A stretch of DNA of 64,000 nt, taken from NCBI RefSeq assembly GCF_029227915.1, contig NC_079877.1, positions 13,515,351 through 13,579,350 on the forward strand, written 5' to 3'. The position numbers and the translations under genes were made by a program. The notes below the pieces were generated by a model, which made no database searches, had not been told where the DNA came from, and saw only the letters and a list, made by a program, of their open reading frames with translations. The DNA is from Hydractinia symbiolongicarpus. Its lineage: Eukaryota; Cnidaria; Hydrozoa; Anthoathecata; Hydractiniidae. How positions within the stretch are numbered: the stretch's first letter is position 1; each line of letters opens with the position of its first letter. Of the stretch, positions 55,201 to 64,000 are shown in pieces.

Positions 55201-55419
55201 CCTAGGTGCAAGATCTGCGGTACCGTCATATCCAACAAAGGAAGCTGCAAACGGCATTTTAATAAACACAGCGGAGAAGGGTCGCACAATTGTCCGATTT
55301 GTCAGAAAGTGTTTCACAGACTTGATTATTTGCAAAGACATTTAAAAACTCATGGGCAATGCGGTGGAAAAGAATTAGAAGGATTGATAAAACTAGCGAT
55401 GGAGAGTGTGAAAAAGTAA
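43292..55419 (+). CDS. Chromodomain protein with alternative linker exons and alternative C2H2 zinc-finger terminal exons
   Basis: Shared exons: 43292-43357, 50094-50243, 50969-51391 and 52149-52505, all phase 0. They encode a compact chromodomain (AIEKLLDFFVAK joined to DGTAYYQVKWKPTWETAESL, then LVEEFWKFV), a Ser/Thr/Pro-rich tract with repeated PQRRPSS words, an acidic IIDSDEEND motif, and a Gln/Asn-rich stretch followed by GRGGGPSPAKRK. Next come two interchangeable linker exons (53031-53167, 53356-53483), both entering at phase 0 and leaving at phase 2, then three interchangeable terminal exons each with two C2H2 fingers (53583-53805, 54181-54406, 55206-55419), all entering at phase 2 and ending in a stop. 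It is probably a nuclear chromatin or transcription factor whose DNA specificity is chosen by splicing. The family was not recognised. Compared with HP1-type chromodomains, the turn after VKWK is shortened by about six to seven residues. Intron 1 is 6.7 kb and full of repeats. Confidence 0.82.
44040..44575. repeat. Tandem repeat, period 164 bp, in intron 1 of the chromodomain gene
   Basis: CTGTCCGAAATTGTCCAAAG starts at 44207, 44371 and 44535 (spacing exactly 164), and a degenerate copy starts near 44040. Units share TTTGGGCCAAATGTG, GTATGCTTAAAGTTTG-like words, and GATGATGTAGATGAAATATTA. Confidence 0.88.
46470..46770. repeat. Partial direct duplication, spacing about 238 bp
   Basis: GATACCCATGGGACAGGGAAAA occurs in related form near 46493 and 46732, and AATGGGAATTTAATTTTAGA occurs near 46542 and 46634. 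It lies immediately before the transposase relic and may be part of its 5' end. Confidence 0.6.
46823..48486 (+). pseudogene. Broken DDE-type transposase (multicopy cnidarian-style DNA transposon protein)
   Basis: Conceptual reading: a basic N-terminal region (REKDKLRKRQERVTMKSKR, NRERVQKYRAKVK), then QALGKAVARSLKNFPNSPSK, then an RNase-H-like core with acidic residues in VVQVDFSENYS, VFSDGPTSQFKN and ATSHGKGAVDAIGGAVK (a possible D-D-D triad), and a C-terminal SH3-like end (EYYVLAEYEAEPFSG). The frame is broken by a stop near 47064, a frameshift near 47740, another near 47985, and a stop near 48236. Family assignment beyond DDE-like is uncertain. It lies in intron 1 of the chromodomain gene. 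Repeats of GTAATGTCCGTTAC lie downstream, with inverted relatives upstream. Confidence 0.72.
48935..49328 (+). repeat. Four GTAATGTCCGTTAC boxes, candidate transposon subterminal repeats
   Basis: Boxes at 48935-48948, 48957-48970, 49139-49152 (one change) and 49315-49328. Reverse-orientation relatives GCAACGGACATTAC and AATGGACATTAC lie at 46287-46312, on the other side of the transposase relic. Confidence 0.65.
49577..49883 (+). mobile_element. SINE, 5'-truncated second copy
   Basis: From GTGTGGGAGACCGGGGTTTG onward it tracks the SINE at 36863-37190 to the tail GACTAGCCATGTAGAATATG. It includes an extra 25-base segment (GGCGAGCGAATGTTACCATA region) that the other copy lacks. The tRNA A-box part is missing. 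Confidence 0.8.
53031..53167 (+). CDS. Alternative linker exon A of the chromodomain/zinc-finger gene
   Basis: Preceded by TTCTTTTCAG and followed by GTAAGT. Encodes IVDLTPDLKPS and FSKWEDHFEILEKRNFDG, ending EVQYE when joined to a finger exon. It aligns with exon B around the pattern N-x-x-x-W-x-x-x-F-E-x-x-E. Phase 0 in, phase 2 out. Confidence 0.8.
53356..53483 (+). CDS. Alternative linker exon B of the chromodomain/zinc-finger gene
   Basis: The acceptor (CCAATAACCAAG) is weaker and the donor is GTAAGT. It encodes HGVNVVGDSENMANKPLTIS and NWKEYFETIESYVNGERV, ending SQSFK when joined to a finger exon. The WxxxFExxE core matches exon A and the phases are identical, so A and B are probably mutually exclusive, or one is a newer duplicate. 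It could also serve as an internal start (ATG in ENMANKPL). Confidence 0.65.
53583..53805 (+). CDS. Alternative terminal exon 1: two C2H2 zinc fingers
   Basis: Fingers CRICGSVIAQQSNCSRHFKR-H and CPICGKTFHRLDYIERHLKQ-H, both C-x2-C-x12-H-x3-H, joined by a VTDGSGDHE linker. The tail ends ISAGMKKK before TAG. It is the most diverged of the three terminal exons. Confidence 0.88.
54123..54128 (+). terminator. AATAAA signal after terminal exon 1
   Basis: Lies between the stop of terminal exon 1 and the acceptor of terminal exon 2 (54180), so isoforms using exon 1 can be cleaved before exon 2. Confidence 0.55.
54181..54406 (+). CDS. Alternative terminal exon 2: two C2H2 zinc fingers
   Basis: Preceded by a strong acceptor (TTATTTATACAG). 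Fingers CKICGSVISNKGSCKRHFNK-H and CSICQKVFHRLDSLQRHLKT-H. The tail is ESVKGEITPP before TAG. It is nearly identical in DNA to terminal exon 3 over the finger region, showing recent duplication. Confidence 0.88.
54697..54702 (+). terminator. AATAAA signal after terminal exon 2
   Basis: First canonical signal after the stop of terminal exon 2, and upstream of terminal exon 3. Confidence 0.5.
55206..55419 (+). CDS. Alternative terminal exon 3: two C2H2 zinc fingers
   Basis: Preceded by TTTATTTCCTAG. Fingers CKICGTVISNKGSCKRHFNK-H and CPICQKVFHRLDYLQRHLKT-H. The tail is GLIKLAMESVKK before TAA. It enters in phase 2 exactly like exons 1 and 2. Confidence 0.88.
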
Positions 55420-55970
55420 ACTTATCGAAATTTTTATTTCAAACCACTCCACCTGCGAAGTTATTTATTTAAAACTACTTTTAGTTTTAAAAATTTATAG
55501 GTATTTGCACAGTTTTATTTTGACAAGGTGTCATCTCGAACTGAGTTGAAAAATCCTCAGCGGTTGTTTCTGTCTGACATTGCATTAAAAATCTTCCAAT
55601 CCTGATTACGTTTCAAACAATGTAACTTAGTCTTCTTCGTTTTCTATATCGTTCACCAAATGTTGGCTCCCACAGAACTAGCTTCTTCCTTGTGAATCTT
55701 TAAGTTTGCGACAATGATATACAAATCTGTGTAGAGTGCGTGAAAAGTCGGGAGACCTTGCAGTAGAGGTCCTTTTTCTAAAAATAATTGTTTATACGGC
55801 TACTACATTGGAGTAAGTTGGTGTTACGTCAATGATGGTCCCTTTTTAAGTGTTGCGTCAATGATGGTCCCTTTTTAAGTAACTTTTTATTTTTAATTAT
55901 TTTAAGTATAAATTTTAGAAGTACATAAGATTAGTAGGTATCCTTTGTTTATATATAAAGTGAAAGTGTG

Positions 55971-55976
55971 AATAAA
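55971..55976 (+). terminator. AATAAA signal after terminal exon 3
   Basis: First canonical signal after the stop at 55419. It would end the longest transcript of the chromodomain/zinc-finger gene. Two copies of TGATGGTCCCTTTTTAAGT lie just upstream (around 55833 and 55862). Confidence 0.5.
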
Positions 55977-56337
55977 CGTCTCGTAGTTTTATGGAAATAT
56001 TTTTTATCGACATGTGTAGTTCTTATATTTTCGCACTTCTGGGAAATGTTTTTAAACTTGATCAACGTCACGATGGACAGCAAAGTAAAGTAAAGAAACG
56101 TCTGTGAAACTTTAGCGCGTTTTTTTATGAGTAAACACGTCGCTCACACCACAGAATACGTCCACGCAAAAAGGCACCTGAAAAAAGGATTCGTGAAATT
56201 TTCTAGAAAACCCAATTTGTAAATGCACGCAAAGATTAGTCCCCTACCTAGTTCCCAGGGCTTTTTGACGCGTATAGACAATCTGTACGTAAAACGATGA
56301 ATTTCTTGCATAGGCTGTATATTCGTGAGTAATACAG

Positions 56338-56827
56338 TTCAACCTCAATTTTTCGAACAACGGTTTATTTGCTTTGTTTTTTTCGTTTTGCCTTAAGAAA
56401 CTATTAATTTACCCCGAATATTTCGAACTTCGGTTTTGGTTCAGTTTTGGTTTTGCATATTTTCACTGCTGCCATGTTGCAAGCATAATCTCTCAAAAAA
56501 ATGATGTTGAATTAATTGATGATGAGAGCAATGAAATGGAATCAACGCAAGGTGTTGTTCGAGGCAATAGACTTAATGGAAAATTTTCTTCTTTTCCAAA
56601 ACTATGACATTGCTAAATAATTGCGACAGAATACTGCACAGCTTAAATAATTGCTTACGTCATCATCGTGTAAAAAGCAATGTACGATTTCTGGTTATTT
56701 CATTTTATTGGAACAAAGGTGTAATACGTAAATTTAGTGCTTTATAGTTTATCTAAATACTTCGATTAACTCCCGATTTTCCGAACAATTTCATCGGTCG
56801 CTTTGCAGTTCGAAAAATTGGGGTTGA
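56338..56827. mobile_element. 490-bp nonautonomous Tigger/pogo-like element
   Basis: Left end TTCAACCTCAATTTTTCGAA and right end TTCGAAAAATTGGGGTTGA are inverted repeats, with a second layer of TTCGAAC/CCGAAC words inside, as in Tigger-type Tc1/mariner elements. A short frame (DVELIDDESNEMESTQG, 56374-56607) may be a relic of the host transposase reading frame. No DDE core is present. Confidence 0.7.
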
Positions 56828-57923
56828 TTTGTGTACTATCACATGATTGGATAGAACCTCTATGTATGATATTTTTTAACCAATCTGTGGTACCAAATAA
56901 AGATGAAGTTAATCCGAAAACAGCTCTCAAAAATTAGTTGCTTTTTTTATAAATGAGGTATCCGTTTTTAGACGCAAGAGCAGTCACTTTTCCAATGTTA
57001 ATATATCACCCTGGAAATTTTCACGATTTAACCCTTTTCAATTCTAAAACAATAGCAAAATATTTGTTAACATGTAAAATCAATTTTTTGAAGATTGTGA
57101 TACTAAATTTTTTCCCCATTGCTACGTAAGGAGGTTTCCTGTATTTTATTTTCTCCAATTATGCATTAATCCAAATTTGGAAAAATTTCCTCAGACTGGA
57201 AACTCTGTAGAGGTATAACTCAGAACAGTAAAATTTGTTCTAATTAAACCTAAATTCTTGGTGCCGTGCTAACGAACACAGAACAACCAACTATTAATGT
57301 CTTCAATTATATTTCTCACATACAAAAAACACAAGTGTTCAATTTGAACAATTTGGAAGTTAGGATATATAAACTTTATATATAAAGAAATTGATCAAAA
57401 AATTCAACCAATCATATTTGCAGATTCAGAACTTTAGGATGCTGCTAGAAACGAAACATTTAAGAAGATTTGCAAAAACGATGTCCATTACAACGTTTTA
57501 GAAACAGAACATCAGAAAACTCGAATTGGTAGCAAAAAATTTAAATCTGAAATTGATGCATGAAAACGAAGCATAGAGAGTTTTGTTAGCTCTACTCAAC
57601 CAAACTATTTTAGGTCACCTCTTTATCTTCCCACACGACCTGCGTATAGAAAGAACGGACCACTAAATATTGAATCTAAGAAGTAAAAAAATGATCAAAA
57701 AAAAAATCAAAAAACAGGCATCCAAGTCAGACAATACATATATACAAACATACATATATTTTATACATAAATATTTTTTTTAAAGCACAATTTTCCCGCT
57801 CTTTTGTGTGTAAAGAAATCCTTTCGCTGTTGTTTTTTTTAAAAAAAAACACATTGATTATCAACATTGTACATCTAGAGGATTCCGCACAAAGTTGTAC
57901 TAACTAAAATCGTTAAAAAAAAG
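56828..57923. other. Convergent intergenic region and probable 3' UTR of the giant-exon gene
   Basis: No coding sequence seen. AT-rich, with homopolymer tracts close to 57780-57850. The minus-strand gene ending at 57924 probably has its polyadenylation site here. Confidence 0.4.
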
Positions 57924-60900
57924 TTATATAAGCATTTCTTCTGTTTTTGCTAATTTTAAATTTTTGTTACTCATAGTAATATTACTCATATCTTCCACTG
58001 AAAAGGCTTGTGGAATCTTAATACGCCCCACTGAACCTTGATTTGCAACTAGCGATCCATTTGAATGCTTCCCGAGAAAAACTTCCGGTATTTTAACATG
58101 TCCTACAGGCTGATTAAGTTTGTCGAGCACTTCAACGGATATATGCATACTCATTTTCGATGAGGACGAATTGCTTCTGCTTTTTTTACGATAATGTCGC
58201 ACGCGGTTGATTTCTTTTTCGGTTTCTTTCGCGCATGCTTCGATTGTATATTCACGACCTTTTACGATCTCCGATTCATTTGGAATGTTTATATTACTTA
58301 CGTAACTATATCCTGCCAATCGTCTTCTTCGCTCGTTCAGTTCTGAATCACGTAACTTATTAGTTGATTCCGTGTCAAGTATCGAATCAAAACTGTGTGA
58401 TCTCGTCACTTTGCGTTTAAAAAAGTGAGTGTGACCATCCATTTTATTGTCAATGTTTATATCAATTTTCTGTTGTTGGAAATTTGTTTGTTTTAATAAA
58501 ACAGGCTGCGTTTCGCTCCGTGTATACTTTATCTTCTTTTCGCCGCTACTTTCAGTTAAATGATCTTTGCTACCCTTTGAAGTATGAAATATCGAATTCT
58601 TTTTGTTGGTACCGTCAACAGAGTCTTGTTTCGTTTTAAAGGAGAATTTTGCTTTCGACTTTTTCTTTTTTGATTGTTCGTTATCGCCATCGCCTGCAGA
58701 TTCGTCAAGCGAGCTTTGTTTTTCGTTATTGTCTGTAAAATGTGGCTTGAAGTTAAGAGAAAATTTAGACTTGTGTTTTTTCTTTTTATTTTTGTCAGCC
58801 GCGTCAACTTCACCTGATTCATCAAAAGACTTTTTTTCTGATTTGTCATGTTTAAAAGATTTGAATATCATTTTTTTGGCGCGAGATTTTAAAGATTTCT
58901 TTTTCCCTTTGACACTCTCCTCCTCGGAACCTATTTCCTCCAAGCTTTCCTTGTGTGCTTCCTGTAAGGAGATTGTGTGTGATACTTTTGATTCTTTCGG
59001 ACGCATGCGCATAACAGTGGTAGTAACATTCCTCTTGTTTTCATCCTCACATTCATTTCTTTCTCCTTCATCCAAGTCTTTATTGAAGGTGGAAACACAT
59101 TTAATGTTTTTAGTTTTGTTGATAATCTCCAGTGTCTCCGCTGACACATGCGACTTGTCGGTTGATTCTAAATCCTGATGCATGCTATCACTGTCGGGTT
59201 CATCCTCTTCAAGATAAGGTCTATTCTCATTGGTACTGTCATACGTGTTCTCTTTTGTCAGTTTTTCATCATCAACATCACAAACATCAAAGTGAGTCAC
59301 AATATCTTCTTTCCTCTTCTCTTCAATATTTTCATCGTCAGTTACTAGCTTTTTGACACGCGGAAGCTGTCTAATTTCTGATACCTCCGATCCTGCCACA
59401 GCATGTTTTACTGCTGTAACTACAGGTGTAGTATGAAGAGGGAGAAGGAGAGGTATAGCTGTCGTAGACGGTCTTGCAATGTTTTTCGTCGTGATTTTTG
59501 GTTTTTCTTGTGTTATTTCGTCATCTAGCTTCACAGTAGAATGTTTGTTAATGTCTTCGCCCGGTAAGGAAGCTTTGAAATTAGACAGTTCGCTATCACT
59601 TGTGTAGTCATGAATTATGGCAGCTGTTTCTTGATTCAGTAAAATGTCTTTCTGATCATAAATGTCGTCGGTAATATTACTATATTGTTCATCTGGTTTT
59701 GACACTTCTGCGATGATTTCACTTTCATTAATAAATTCTTTATGAATGCGAGGTGATTTGACTGCTGAAGGCTTCGCTACCTTCTTAATGACAACTGGAG
59801 TTATGGAAATTGGTGTAATTGAAGCAACGTTAGGAGATTTTGCGATGGAAATTCTTGGTTTTTGTATCTTTTCTCTTGTGATTTCCTCATCGATTTCAAC
59901 TTGTTGCAAATCCATGTTCTGTACATTATTGAAAGACGTTTTAAACTCATTTAACTCCTCATCACTGTCAGATCGAGTATACTTTGCGTTATTTTCTTTC
60001 TGATCATTGTTATAATCGTCCTTAAGCTTAATAAAATCATCGATTGGTTTTTTATCCTGAGTGAGTTTGTTTTCCAAAACTTGATTTTCCGCAACAAGGT
60101 CCTTCTGTTCACGAGGTAACCTAGAAACTTGTATTGAACTGGTTTTAACGAACGGTGTCAGGGTCAATGGTTGTATCGTTGGAGCAGGACGCTTATCTAT
60201 TGTTTTTTTAATTGATCGATCTGGTCTTTCATGCACGACTTCTTCGTCAGGTTCAAACTTTGTAACAGAAACACGCCTTATTTCGTTGGGTATCAAAGTC
60301 TTAAGGTCTTTTAAATCTTCACCATGTTCTTTGTGATCGCTATCAAGAGTTTCTTCAACTTCGTTGCATATTGGAAAATCTTCCTCGGTGATAATTTTCG
60401 CAAAGGTCCCGTTGTGTTCTCCCGGTTCTAATTTTTCTTCAGTTGCATCATCCTCCTTCACAAGTTCTTTTTCTGTACGAGTTAATTGAACTTGCGAAGA
60501 TTTTGTGGACGATTGTAACGATACTGGTTCGATTTGAAGGGGCAAGATTTCCATCTTGGCTTCGGATGATTGGATGACTTGATGCGGTCTGTATTTCTTA
60601 TCTTTTATGATTTCTTCTTCTAATTCTACAATTTCTTTTTGGCTATCAGAACTAATTTTATTGGAAAGTAATTCGTTAAAATGGTTTAAATCCTTCTCTC
60701 CCTTCTTATGAGATTCGTTCTTATCAAAAATGTCAACTTTTTCCTTAGGAGGTATGTCGACCTTGCTTTCGTCACTCTTCACAGAAACAAATATGTCGTC
60801 TTCTATGATAAGCTCCTTGTTTACTTTACGCGGTCTCATATCTCTACTTTCCGGAGTATTTAAAAGAACCGGTGTAATTTGTAAAGGTTTTAAAGCGGGA

Positions 60901-62729
60901 CGAACACCCACAGTTTCTTTTATTTTATTTTTTGGGCGATTTTCTTTATCGTGTATAATCTCATCCTCCAATCGCAAAATTCTTGGCTGATTTGGAGATG
61001 TAATTGCGGACATGGATGTTTTTAACTCTGCAAGATGCTTCATTTCCATGTTGTTCTCAGTATTACCACGCTGGACAGCATGCATATCGTCGCCTTTGTT
61101 GGTACTTTTAAATTCGTCATTTTCTTCTTCAATTGAGGACGTTAAAAGTGAGTCAAAATTCACCTCTTCAACTTGAGAAGCCATTGACTCTTTTGGGTCA
61201 ATACATTCTTCATCCACTAACTCTTTTGTATTTGCATGATAAGTGATATCTCTCTTGCTACTGACATTGTCTTGCGGTTCATATAAAGTTGCTGAGATGG
61301 TAAGCACAGCTGGTGTCTTACTCTCATGTACATAATCTGTTTTTCTTGTTCTATCCGCTGGTTTTTCAATGACTATCTCCTCATTTAAGTCGATTGTGAT
61401 TGTTGCAGCACGTCTTGACATTATTCCTTGACAATGGTACTGCTCAAACTCTGAAAACTCTTCAGGTAAAGGCTCTCTTTTCTTTTTCAGACAATCAAGA
61501 GTGGTATCCCTTGACTTTTCAGTATTTTCATTACGCTTGTTTGAAGGGTTGATAGATACGGCAACCGATTTTAGGGTTGGTTTTGATGTCTTTCCTTCAT
61601 TTTGCTGCGGTGAAATTGCATTTTTTTCTCTGATATTTGGTTTTCTAGATTTGGTATCTTCAATCTCTATTTCTTCGAAGCCTTCGTCGTCCGAAGTACT
61701 TTGATCGTCCTCTGGTATCTTATTTGCTTTCATTCTGTCAAGTTTATCAATAACAATTACGTCATCAGGTAGGTCATCATATTGCGGCTGCTTCTGTTCA
61801 CTCTTGTTACGGTATCTTTTAATTTTACGAGCTTCGGAAAATGATTGAGAGAAGTCGGAAAGATACCCCGCCCTGGTCGTTACTCGTAACAAGCGACTCT
61901 CACACGAGGCGCCAAATCGTTCGGAAAGTTGAAAATGTGATGTTGAAAGTCCGTATCTCCCATCATAAGGCTCTACCCACGTGACTGCAGGCTCAAAAGA
62001 CATTTTTATATTCACCGGTTCCATCTCATAATATTCTTGTTCCTCTTCGTCATTGTTTTCTTCCTCAGCAATGTGTTCCAATTTGCGTATATGAGCCAAT
62101 TTCTCACTAACATATGTTATTTTGGCTAAAGCTCCAGTTGGCGTCTCATACTCAAATTCATCACTGTAGTCGTCTCCTTCGTCGTACGTCATTTCAAAAT
62201 CCATATGCGACGTGTTGCTGACGTAAGATGTTGATAACTTGTTCGGTAAAATGTTCATCTCCTTCGTTGAGGTTGTATCAGCATATGTGACAAGTATAAA
62301 ACTCTCCTCCGTGTTGACAATTTTCGGTTTCCATATGTACTCTCGCAAATGTGTCGTTCCTGTATGGTCTTCTGTTACATCAAGTGTGATGGTTTCTGTT
62401 ACTTCAAATAATGTTTCTGGTCCCTTTCGTTTTCTTCTAAACGTTCGCTTGTATGCAGGTTTCTTCTTGGAGGGCGGGAGTAAACGTTCATTGTACAATA
62501 TAACGTTCCACTTTTGCGATTGCCATAAAAGTTTTCTCGCGTTTCTACCTAGCGTTTCCGACGTTTCCTCAATATCTTCCACATAGAAACATGCTTGCTT
62601 TGTGCTTTCATCTACGTCGTATTTTAAACCGTGTATAAACACTTTGGTTATTGGGTCTTCATGTTCCAACAGGACTTTGATGGAAGGGTCCAAGGTCTTT
62701 TGTGTATCACATGGTGCGTTGTCAATCAT
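57924..62729 (-). CDS. Giant single-exon charged protein with about six internal repeats (1601 residues)
   Basis: The open frame continues upstream to 62939, but a strong acceptor (TTTTTTTTAG, complement at 62731) lies one base before the ATG at 62729. The earlier part is hydrophobic intron-like translation, so I start at MIDNAPCDTQKTLD. The N-terminal 400 residues have a folded-looking part (ITKVFIHGLKYDVDE, RKLLWQSQKWNVILYNERLL) and acidic runs. Residues about 440-1120 contain roughly six units of 115-140 residues with the signature L-x-x-E-I-x-x-E-K, then PLxITPV, then R..KELVxED (for example ILRLEDEIIHDKENRP, LQQVEIDEEITREKIQKP, VKLDDEITQEKP). The C-terminal third is lysine/serine-rich with a duplicated KSKFSLNFK/SKAKFSFKTK block, and ends with two VGxxKIPxxF motifs (VGHVKIPEVF, VGRIKIPQAF). 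No signal peptide or TM. Family unknown; possibly a cytoskeletal or scaffold protein, by composition only. Confidence 0.8.
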   Translation of the reverse strand: MIDNAPCDTQKTLDPSIKVLLEHEDPITKVFIHGLKYDVDESTKQACFYVEDIEETSETLGRNARKLLWQSQKWNVILYNERLLPPSKKKPAYKRTFRRKRKGPETLFEVTETITLDVTEDHTGTTHLREYIWKPKIVNTEESFILVTYADTTSTKEMNILPNKLSTSYVSNTSHMDFEMTYDEGDDYSDEFEYETPTGALAKITYVSEKLAHIRKLEHIAEEENNDEEEQEYYEMEPVNIKMSFEPAVTWVEPYDGRYGLSTSHFQLSERFGASCESRLLRVTTRAGYLSDFSQSFSEARKIKRYRNKSEQKQPQYDDLPDDVIVIDKLDRMKANKIPEDDQSTSDDEGFEEIEIEDTKSRKPNIREKNAISPQQNEGKTSKPTLKSVAVSINPSNKRNENTEKSRDTTLDCLKKKREPLPEEFSEFEQYHCQGIMSRRAATITIDLNEEIVIEKPADRTRKTDYVHESKTPAVLTISATLYEPQDNVSSKRDITYHANTKELVDEECIDPKESMASQVEEVNFDSLLTSSIEEENDEFKSTNKGDDMHAVQRGNTENNMEMKHLAELKTSMSAITSPNQPRILRLEDEIIHDKENRPKNKIKETVGVRPALKPLQITPVLLNTPESRDMRPRKVNKELIIEDDIFVSVKSDESKVDIPPKEKVDIFDKNESHKKGEKDLNHFNELLSNKISSDSQKEIVELEEEIIKDKKYRPHQVIQSSEAKMEILPLQIEPVSLQSSTKSSQVQLTRTEKELVKEDDATEEKLEPGEHNGTFAKIITEEDFPICNEVEETLDSDHKEHGEDLKDLKTLIPNEIRRVSVTKFEPDEEVVHERPDRSIKKTIDKRPAPTIQPLTLTPFVKTSSIQVSRLPREQKDLVAENQVLENKLTQDKKPIDDFIKLKDDYNNDQKENNAKYTRSDSDEELNEFKTSFNNVQNMDLQQVEIDEEITREKIQKPRISIAKSPNVASITPISITPVVIKKVAKPSAVKSPRIHKEFINESEIIAEVSKPDEQYSNITDDIYDQKDILLNQETAAIIHDYTSDSELSNFKASLPGEDINKHSTVKLDDEITQEKPKITTKNIARPSTTAIPLLLPLHTTPVVTAVKHAVAGSEVSEIRQLPRVKKLVTDDENIEEKRKEDIVTHFDVCDVDDEKLTKENTYDSTNENRPYLEEDEPDSDSMHQDLESTDKSHVSAETLEIINKTKNIKCVSTFNKDLDEGERNECEDENKRNVTTTVMRMRPKESKVSHTISLQEAHKESLEEIGSEEESVKGKKKSLKSRAKKMIFKSFKHDKSEKKSFDESGEVDAADKNKKKKHKSKFSLNFKPHFTDNNEKQSSLDESAGDGDNEQSKKKKSKAKFSFKTKQDSVDGTNKKNSIFHTSKGSKDHLTESSGEKKIKYTRSETQPVLLKQTNFQQQKIDINIDNKMDGHTHFFKRKVTRSHSFDSILDTESTNKLRDSELNERRRRLAGYSYVSNINIPNESEIVKGREYTIEACAKETEKEINRVRHYRKKSRSNSSSSKMSMHISVEVLDKLNQPVGHVKIPEVFLGKHSNGSLVANQGSVGRIKIPQAFSVEDMSNITMSNKNLKLAKTEEMLI

Positions 62730-64000
62730 ACTAAAAAAATTAAAGTCGTTTAAATAGTTTAAATTTCGTATATGACAATGAATGCTTAAAGTTTGGATTG
62801 CAAGTGCAAGGGACTGAAAAAGGCTATACACGTCTTTTTCTAAGAATATTAAAAAATAAATTAGGCAAAAAAAAGATAACGCTAAGAATCTAAATGGGAA
62901 GCACATGAGAGGGAAAAATCGAGGAGGGATAAAAATCAATGTTTAGGATTCTTCTTCTTCCAAAGTCAGCCTATGGACACACAGTACGGACAAATTCACC
63001 AATTTCACCCTAGCAACCTAGAGTAGATTTTTGAAGTCAATTAAAGAAAACCTCTATGTAGCAAACATCCATAGCGCACACTTTTTTGATGTGGCGGTGG
63101 TGTCCGCTTAAGAGGTTTCGCTTTTCACTTTATAAGTTCTTGCTAAACTTTATATAATACATTATACTAAGAATTACTCATAGACTGGGCACTAAATTGC
63201 AAATACCTCTTATAAAGAAATACATTCTCGAGTACAGTTAATAGGAACTATGAGTCAGGTAGCGTATATATCTACGGTATTTTGCAAATTAAATGATGAT
63301 GGGTTTACTGTTAGCAACAGCAATGGAGAGCCATTCACGTTCCTTTCATTACGACTTCACATTTGTTTTTATCTCTACCGTACACGTCAGGGATAATAAT
63401 AAACATGCACTCACTTAAATGGCTTATTAAATGTTTCCACACAAAGTTAGATTGCAATACTTTGCGGTCACTGTTGGTATTGCCAACAATTACACAAATA
63501 GCTACTTTAGTTAACATTTCTTTCTCATCAGAAAGATTAAAAAAATGACTCAACTCTTTAAACCATTTTACTGGAATTCCTGGTAAACATATATCTGGCT
63601 ACCAAGGAAGAGAAGAAAAGCCCTAGGGACGGGGTTGTTTTGACCACACATAAATTATGTGGAAGTCGGTAAGTACTGGAAATTCGCAAATTTGGAAAAA
63701 TGGAACTAAAAATTTAAAATCAAAGATCAAAATAGAACATAGTAAAAAAAGTAAAACAAGTAAAACAACAAAAATAAAAATAAAATGAAGGTGAAATAAT
63801 TTATATAATTTGTTTGCCAAACATATTTTTCGTTCTAAGGTGTGTATTTGTAGTTGTACATAAGCCGAAATTAGAAGAGCAAACATTGAAACCCTATACT
63901 TTTTCACATCATTTTTATGTAAATGTCTGATGTACAATAACGCTGTAAATACAGTTTTAAGGCATTCTAGATCACATTTCATTTTATATGTTTATTATGT
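62730..64000. other. Upstream region of the giant-exon gene and window end
   Basis: Probably holds the intron and 5' UTR exon of the minus-strand gene; neither could be placed. GCCCTAGGGACGGGGTTG at 63620-63637 is one end of a decayed CAACCTCG-family MITE. No further gene seen to base 64000. Confidence 0.4.

Noticed and set aside
62730-62939. Upstream extension of the giant-exon frame with a hydrophobic start
   Set aside because: The residues are low-complexity Phe/Leu from AT-rich DNA, and a strong acceptor lies one base before the ATG at 62729. It is probably intron, not a signal peptide.

Overview
This window looks like nuclear DNA from a metazoan, most likely a cnidarian and perhaps a medusozoan or hydrozoan. 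It is AT-rich, with GT-AG introns, long gene-poor stretches and many short DNA transposons, tRNA-derived SINEs and retroelement scraps. The cnidarian call is an inference from the gene families (an ApeC-domain receptor, a divergent Wnt, a divergent rhodopsin-class GPCR, a Dexras-like GTPase) and from repeat style. No species is claimed. Most gene models were built by hand from splice signals and reading phase. Three of them close to exact codon counts over 7 to 9 exons, which is good internal support.

Layout. 1-1155 (+): 3' part of an unrecognised gene. 4221-14822 (+): a seven-exon, about 1704-residue receptor guanylyl-cyclase-like protein. Its ectodomain is unusual: C-type lectin, F5/8-discoidin, ApeC, a long receptor-like region, then EGF. 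Its cyclase domain appears catalytically dead. A single-exon rhodopsin-class GPCR (11032-12009, -) and a 129-bp tandem array lie in its last intron. 14823-18988: gene-poor, with a Penelope-like element remnant. 18989-21695 (-): three exons of a divergent Wnt whose lipid-acceptor serine is glycine. 21696-30495: gene-poor and repeat-rich. 30496-31182 (+): a Dexras/RASD-like small GTPase with substitutions at all the classic Ras-activating positions. 33247-39084 (-): a nine-exon, 429-residue leucine-rich-repeat protein whose introns hold a large minisatellite, a SINE and a LINE fragment. 39679-40386 (-): NDUFAF1/CIA30, a complex I assembly factor. 43292-55419 (+): a chromodomain gene with two alternative linker exons and three tandemly duplicated, phase-matched C2H2 zinc-finger terminal exons. 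Its 6.7-kb first intron carries a broken DDE-type transposase and a SINE. 57924-62729 (-): a giant exon encoding a 1601-residue charged protein with about six internal repeats.

The most interesting items are (1) the lectin/discoidin/ApeC receptor pseudo-guanylyl cyclase, a candidate microbe- or glycan-sensing receptor; (2) the chromodomain gene with swappable zinc-finger 3' exons, organised like insect lola or mod(mdg4) but built from different domains; and (3) the Wnt lacking its palmitoleoylation serine. No operon-like or shared-pathway relation between neighbouring genes is evident.
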